Origin: JBDGSM01 sp042217615
GTDB lineage: Archaea; Nanohalarchaeota; Nanosalinia; Nanosalinales; Nanosalinaceae
Direction of reading: 5' to 3'
NCBI GenBank assembly: GCA_042217615.1
Contig: JBDGSI010000010.1
Coordinates: 1 to 8,193, forward strand
Length of the DNA stretch: 8,193 bases
The translations under genes and the position numbers were made by a program. The notes beneath the pieces are model-generated. The model was not told the origin of the DNA, made no database searches, and saw nothing but the letters and a program-made list of their open reading frames with translations. Position 1 is the first letter of the stretch; every line of letters begins with the position of its first letter. Of this stretch, positions 4,291-8,193 are shown piece after piece.

Positions 4291-7200
4291 AACGTTTACT
4301 AACTGTTCTAACTCTTCTTTTAATTTTCTGCATTTCTGTATCAGCAGCTCCCATACGCTTGGAAAGTGGAAAAGTCTTGAAAGACAGAGAAAATCTTTCC
4401 GCTCCCTCTCCAGGATCTAGAAACGGTGTTTATCTGCTTCAGTTTAAGTCACCTACTTCTGAAGAGTTTAGACAAAGTTTTTCAGGCAAAGGAGTTATTT
4501 TCCATTCCTACGTGCCTGAAAACGCGTGGATGGTAACTCTCACAGAGTTTAGCCCAAGGCAGCTAAGCTCAAACAGCAAAGTATCGGCGATCAGAGATTT
4601 CAAGCCATCAAATAAGATAAGTCCTTCTCTGGAAAAAAGAAATCAAAGTTCTTTAGTCAGCGTAAAGGCCTTTTCGAATGTGGAGAAAGTTGGCCAGGAG
4701 ATAAACAGAAGGTTTGATGGGGTTAAACGTTTTTCAGAGAATTACTGGATATTAGAGGCAAACTGTTCTGAATTAGAAAGTCTTGCACGGATTAAAGGAG
4801 TCTCCAAAATTTCAGGAGCTGTCAGAAATCCTTCTAAGCTGAATGATGTTTCTAGAAAGGTTTTAGGTGTTGAAAAAGTTCAGTCGGACCTGGGATTAAC
4901 CGGTGACGGGTTGACGGCTGGTGTATGGGATGGAGGCTGGGCAGGAGGCCATAGCGATCTCAACTATTCTGGTAAAAGAATCGTAGGGGACAAAGGGGAG
5001 GCCTGTGGAAAATGTTCTCTAGATAACCACGCTACTCATGTTGCCGGAACGCTTCTTGGAGGAGGAAAAATAGATTACAGTTTAAGAGGCATGGCACCGG
5101 ATTCCAGGCTTTTAACCTATGAATGGCCTAATAATGGTTCAGAACTTTACAGTGAGACAGATGAGGCCTTAACTGATTACAACGCTGTTGTTTCTCAGAA
5201 TTCCTGGGGCTTTAAGCCTGAGAACTGTAGCTTCACTTACATATACGGCGATTACAGCGGCTGGTCTGAATTATACGATAAAATAGTTCGAGGCGATGCT
5301 TCAGGAGTTAGCGAGGATATAACTGTAGTTTTCGCCGCTGGAAACGAAAGAGATAGATGTACGCCAAACTTCAACACTACTATTTATCCATCGACAGCTA
5401 AAAACGTGATAACTGTAGGTGCCTTAGAGTACAACAGCGACCCGGCCTTTTTCTCTTCATGGGGTCCTACAGACGATGGCAGGATTAAGCCGGATCTCAT
5501 GGCGAACGGCTACGCAGTTAACTCCACTGTTCCGGGAAATAATTATGAAGAAAAGTCAGGTACTTCAATGGCGGCTCCCGCAGTTTCTGGATCTGCAGTG
5601 CTTGTCCAAGAGAAATTTAATCAGAGCTATGGAAGGCTTCCGGAGCCTGCTACAGTGAAAGGCCTTCTTATACATAATGCAGAAGACGTTAACTTGACAG
5701 GGCCGGATTATTATACGGGATGGGGCAGGGTTAACAGTTCCAGGACGGTAAAGTATGTTGAGAAGGCCTTTACTGAGAGGCTTGTGAGGCGTGGCCGGCT
5801 TTCGCAGGGTGGAAAGGATGTCTACAGCTTTAATATTTCTAGAGGGGAGAGTGCTAATTTTACTCTGGTGTGGAGCGATTACTGGGGTTCCTACCTTGTG
5901 AATGATCTGGATCTCGTGGTTAGGAATGGTTCCGGGCATAGGTACTATCCATGGACTATAAACTGGTCGACACGTAGGTCCGGTGCCACGAGAGAGTCTG
6001 AGGATCATACAAACAATGTTGAACAGGTTTATATCCCTGAAGTCAACTCGGGGACAGTGCAGATCACGGTAAACGGGACTAACCTGCCTCAAAGCCCTCA
6101 AACGTATTCGCTGATCGTAAGCGAAGAAGTAAGGAATCCTCCGGACCTGACGATAGAATACCCTAAAAATAAAACCTACAGCGAAACCCCGGACTTCAAC
6201 CTAACAGCAGGTAGGCCGGTTGAAACCGCGGTTTTCTCAATAAACTCAAACACCAATCACTCAATGAAAAACACAACTGCCAAAAAATTCTATAACACAT
6301 CAACGGAAGCCTCTGAAGGAGTACACACCGCTAAATTCCATGTAGAATACGTTGAAGACGAATGGAAAAAACTAGAGAAAACCTTTACAGTCGACAAAAC
6401 ACCTCCAAGCCTGAAACCGGTAAAACCGGTTGAAAACGCCAATATCTCAGGAAAAACCAACGTCTCCGCCGTCTGGAAAGACTCTCTAACGGAAGTAACT
6501 GCGGAAGCCTCAATAACAAACAGTACAACAGAAATAATATCTCAGAAACTTAACTACACACTCAACACAGAAAACCTTGAAGAAGGCCTTTACAACATCT
6601 CTTTCACCGCAGTAGACAGAGCAGGAAACACAAACAGTTCAGAAACTTTCTTCACAGCGGACAACAAACCTCCGGAGATAAACACAGTTTACCCTCAGGA
6701 CAAAGCAGTAAAAGAAAACTTCTGGATAAACGCATCCTACAGAGACCAGACAACAGGTATAGAAAACGCTTCATACAATATAACCAATTCTTCAGGCCTT
6801 CAAAAATCAGGAGGTTTCAACACATCTCTTGACTCCAGAAACTTTAAAGACGGATTTTACAACCTCAGCTTCCGGTTTAAAGACTATGCAGGGAATACAA
6901 ACTATTCTAACACTTCATTAACTATTGACAACTCGAAGCCAAAGCTTCAGGCCTTAACATTGACTAACAATAGCTATGTAGCTGTCGACTTCTGGGTGAA
7001 TGCCTCTGCAACTGATGAAACCTCTGGAATAGCGGATTCAGGCTTTAAACTATTCAACGACACCTGGTCGGAATCCAAGCAGCTGAACTCCTCTATAGAC
7101 ACTTCAAAGCTTGGAGGAAGCAGTTACTGGATAAAACTGAATGCAACTGACAGAGCAGGAAACAAGGTAACAAAGGCCTACAACGTCTCATTAGACCGGG

Positions 7201-8193
7201 AAAAACCGTTCCTAGAACTCAAGAAACCTTCAAATAATTCCCTGATAACAGGATTTTTCAACGTTAATGCAACCTACAAAGACAATCTAAGCGGGATAAA
7301 ACGTGCAGAATTCTTTATAAAAAACAAAACATCTCTCCAGTACAGCAAAGACTTTAACCAGACTGTAAACTCTTCTAAAATCAAGGACGGCTACTACAAA
7401 TTATTTGCAGAGGCAGAAGACAACGCAGGAAACCTGGAAAAAGCTGTTTTGAATATTAGAATAGATAACAAGGCTCCCAAGATAACTTCTGCAACCATAA
7501 AAGATAATGCAAATATAAGCGGATTGAAAGATATCAACATAACAACTTGGGATGTATCAGGACTTCAAAATGCCTCCTTCACAGTTGAAAACGGTTCCGG
7601 GCAGCTAATAACCTGGAAAAAGCTAAATTATTCTTCTTTCGACACTTCAAACTACAGGAACGGCTCCTACAGCTTCAAAATATATTTGAACGATACTCTT
7701 GGAAACGAGAAGACAGTAACGTATTCCAATGTATACATCGACAATCAAAGGCCTGAACTCTCTTTAAAAGAATTTAACAGCTCTGAAACCAGGAACGGAT
7801 GGATAAAAGACAACAAAACAGTGTTTCTATCATGTCAGGACAATGAGACAAGGCCTTCAAATCTTTCTGTATCTTCTGGCAGCTTGATTGCAAGTGAAGG
7901 TGCTGAATCTTCTAATCTAACCTTTGGAAAGCATGGAAACAGGACTTACACCTTTAAATGCAGGGATTACGCCGGAAACATTGATTCAGTTACTAGAAGA
8001 TACAGCATTGACCGAAAACCTCCCGAGATAAAGGCTGTTTATCCGAAAGAAGGATCTAAAACAGGTTTAAATCCGGTTATAGAAGCAGAATTCAATAATG
8101 AGGGCAGAGAATCAGGTCTTAATTATTCAAGCAGTCAGCTGACATCTACTGAAGGATCAACAAGCATTGAGATAAATCAAGGTAGTTTTAAGG
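4287..8193 (+). CDS. giant secreted subtilisin-like (S8) protease with tandem Ig-like repeats, 3' end outside window
   Basis: 1302 codons without a stop, running off the right edge. The Sec signal peptide is at 1-20 (cleavage near VSA-AP). A pro-region (about 22-195) includes 'NGVYLLQFKSP', a start typical of subtilase propeptides that inhibit and fold the protease. The S8 catalytic domain (about 200-490) has Asp215 (GVWDGG), His248 (HATHVAGT, with Ala for the usual Gly), oxyanion Asn353 (FAAGNE) and Ser427 (SGTSMAAP), so it should be active. Cys240, 243, 314 and 358 could form disulfides. A jelly-roll domain (about 503-614; 'VNDLDLVV', 'NNVEQVYI') is as in KP-43-type subtilases. From about 615 to the edge come eight Ig-like repeats with some 45 NxS/T sequons. 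No membrane anchor is seen, so it lies beyond the edge if it exists. The likely role is a glycosylated cell-surface or exported protease/adhesin; its target is unknown. Ten AGGCCT sites fall in this gene. Confidence 0.93.
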   Translation, partial: MKRLLTVLTLLLIFCISVSAAPIRLESGKVLKDRENLSAPSPGSRNGVYLLQFKSPTSEEFRQSFSGKGVIFHSYVPENAWMVTLTEFSPRQLSSNSKVSAIRDFKPSNKISPSLEKRNQSSLVSVKAFSNVEKVGQEINRRFDGVKRFSENYWILEANCSELESLARIKGVSKISGAVRNPSKLNDVSRKVLGVEKVQSDLGLTGDGLTAGVWDGGWAGGHSDLNYSGKRIVGDKGEACGKCSLDNHATHVAGTLLGGGKIDYSLRGMAPDSRLLTYEWPNNGSELYSETDEALTDYNAVVSQNSWGFKPENCSFTYIYGDYSGWSELYDKIVRGDASGVSEDITVVFAAGNERDRCTPNFNTTIYPSTAKNVITVGALEYNSDPAFFSSWGPTDDGRIKPDLMANGYAVNSTVPGNNYEEKSGTSMAAPAVSGSAVLVQEKFNQSYGRLPEPATVKGLLIHNAEDVNLTGPDYYTGWGRVNSSRTVKYVEKAFTERLVRRGRLSQGGKDVYSFNISRGESANFTLVWSDYWGSYLVNDLDLVVRNGSGHRYYPWTINWSTRRSGATRESEDHTNNVEQVYIPEVNSGTVQITVNGTNLPQSPQTYSLIVSEEVRNPPDLTIEYPKNKTYSETPDFNLTAGRPVETAVFSINSNTNHSMKNTTAKKFYNTSTEASEGVHTAKFHVEYVEDEWKKLEKTFTVDKTPPSLKPVKPVENANISGKTNVSAVWKDSLTEVTAEASITNSTTEIISQKLNYTLNTENLEEGLYNISFTAVDRAGNTNSSETFFTADNKPPEINTVYPQDKAVKENFWINASYRDQTTGIENASYNITNSSGLQKSGGFNTSLDSRNFKDGFYNLSFRFKDYAGNTNYSNTSLTIDNSKPKLQALTLTNNSYVAVDFWVNASATDETSGIADSGFKLFNDTWSESKQLNSSIDTSKLGGSSYWIKLNATDRAGNKVTKAYNVSLDREKPFLELKKPSNNSLITGFFNVNATYKDNLSGIKRAEFFIKNKTSLQYSKDFNQTVNSSKIKDGYYKLFAEAEDNAGNLEKAVLNIRIDNKAPKITSATIKDNANISGLKDINITTWDVSGLQNASFTVENGSGQLITWKKLNYSSFDTSNYRNGSYSFKIYLNDTLGNEKTVTYSNVYIDNQRPELSLKEFNSSETRNGWIKDNKTVFLSCQDNETRPSNLSVSSGSLIASEGAESSNLTFGKHGNRTYTFKCRDYAGNIDSVTRRYSIDRKPPEIKAVYPKEGSKTGLNPVIEAEFNNEGRESGLNYSSSQLTSTEGSTSIEINQGSFK
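6129..8193 (+). repeat. tandem Ig-like domain repeats, 88-92 residues per unit
   Basis: Eight units inside the protease gene, each opening with a D-x-x-x-P-type linker (VDKTPP, ADNKPP, IDNSKP, LDREKP, IDNKAP, IDNQRP, IDRKPP). Each complete later unit ends with a '[DN]xxGN' turn before the next linker (DRAGN, DYAGN, DRAGN, DNAGN, DTLGN, DYAGN). Unit starts are at bases 6129, 6393, 6660, 6927, 7194, 7464, 7740 and 8010, giving periods of 88, 89, 89, 89, 90, 92 and 90 residues; the last unit is cut by the window. DNA identity between units is low except for short stretches. One is a 16-base match, GACAGAGCAGGAAACA, at 6615-6630 and 7149-7164, exactly two periods apart. Unit 7 alone has a Cys pair (FLSCQD, FKCRD). 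The form resembles Big_3/Ig-like stalk domains of surface adhesins. Confidence 0.88.

Larger units (their letters stand above)
182..7856. repeat. dispersed over-represented palindrome AGGCCT (often AAGGCCTT), 25 copies
   Basis: Copies start at 182, 460, 564, 768, 790, 2343, 2459, 2860, 2900, 3168, 3210, 3516, 3733, 3936, 4666, 4999, 5164, 5660, 5764, 6584, 6794, 6949, 7174, 7749 and 7851. Eleven are the full 8-base palindrome AAGGCCTT and 19 are AGGCCTT. At this base composition one or two hexamer copies are expected. They fall in all three codon phases (GGC-CTT Gly-Leu, GCC-TTN Ala-Leu/Phe, AGG-CCT Arg-Pro), in genes on both strands, and once in the divergent promoter region (2458-2465). None lies between 796 and 2342. 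The function is unknown. Confidence 0.85.

Noticed and set aside
5476..5658. Plus-strand 60-codon frame
   Set aside because: It lies within the protease gene in another frame, across the active-site Ser region; an obvious shadow.
5565..6101. Long open frame on the minus strand (178 codons)
   Set aside because: It lies wholly antisense to the protease/jelly-roll coding region, which has clear family motifs. Its protein is Arg/Ile/Pro/Cys-rich with no recognisable domain and it has no promoter.
830..6430. ACCGGT palindrome seen six times (830, 2434, 4198, 4899, 6416, 6425)
   Set aside because: It is above the one or two expected, but the count is small and two copies come from one short local repeat (AAACCGGTAAAACCGGTT). 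Not comparable with AGGCCT without a genome count.
6129..8193. Possible CRISPR or satellite-type DNA repeat, given the regular period
   Set aside because: The period is in the protein and coding frame. DNA units have diverged, with no identical repeats and unique spacers.

Overview
The window is archaeal. Promoters are TATA-like boxes 25-29 bases upstream of start codons with almost no leader, which is typical of leaderless archaeal transcripts. The recognisable enzymes are archaeal types: NadM-type NMN adenylyltransferase and DhnA-family class I fructose-bisphosphate aldolase. Many proteins are Glu/Asp-rich, the aldolase reads much like haloarchaeal versions, and base composition is in the low-to-mid 40s % G+C by eye. 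A small halophilic archaeon of the Nanohaloarchaeota (DPANN) type is my best guess. It is an inference from protein style, not from a marker gene.

Layout: 1-311 is the 3' end of nnrD (NAD(P)HX dehydratase), followed after 20 bases by a polytopic membrane protein of unknown function (332-1174, + strand, good Shine-Dalgarno). These converge on two minus-strand genes: nadM (1212-1736) and a putative HExxH zinc metalloprotease (1783-2418), each with its own leaderless promoter. The 2419-2505 gap is a divergent promoter region. To its right are an unrecognised acidic protein (2506-2922, probably a GTG start), class I aldolase fba (2992-3795), a small secreted Cys-rich protein (3847-4290), and a very large subtilisin-like surface protease (4287 to beyond the window end) that overlaps the preceding gene.

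The protease is the main feature. Its 3907 bases have no stop codon: signal peptide, pro-region, complete S8 catalytic domain (Asp215, His248, Ser427), a jelly-roll domain, then at least eight Ig-like repeats with an 88-92-residue period, densely decorated with N-glycosylation sequons. The preceding Cys-rich secreted protein is probably translationally coupled to it, so the two may form one exported surface system. A role in cell-cell contact, for example with a host archaeon, is attractive but inferred.

Across the whole window the 6-base palindrome AGGCCT occurs 25 times (about 1-2 expected by chance), in all three codon phases and once in a promoter region. This points to selection at the DNA level, similar in kind to the HIP1 palindrome of cyanobacteria, and is the most unusual non-coding signal here. 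No tRNA, rRNA, CRISPR array or insertion sequence was recognised.
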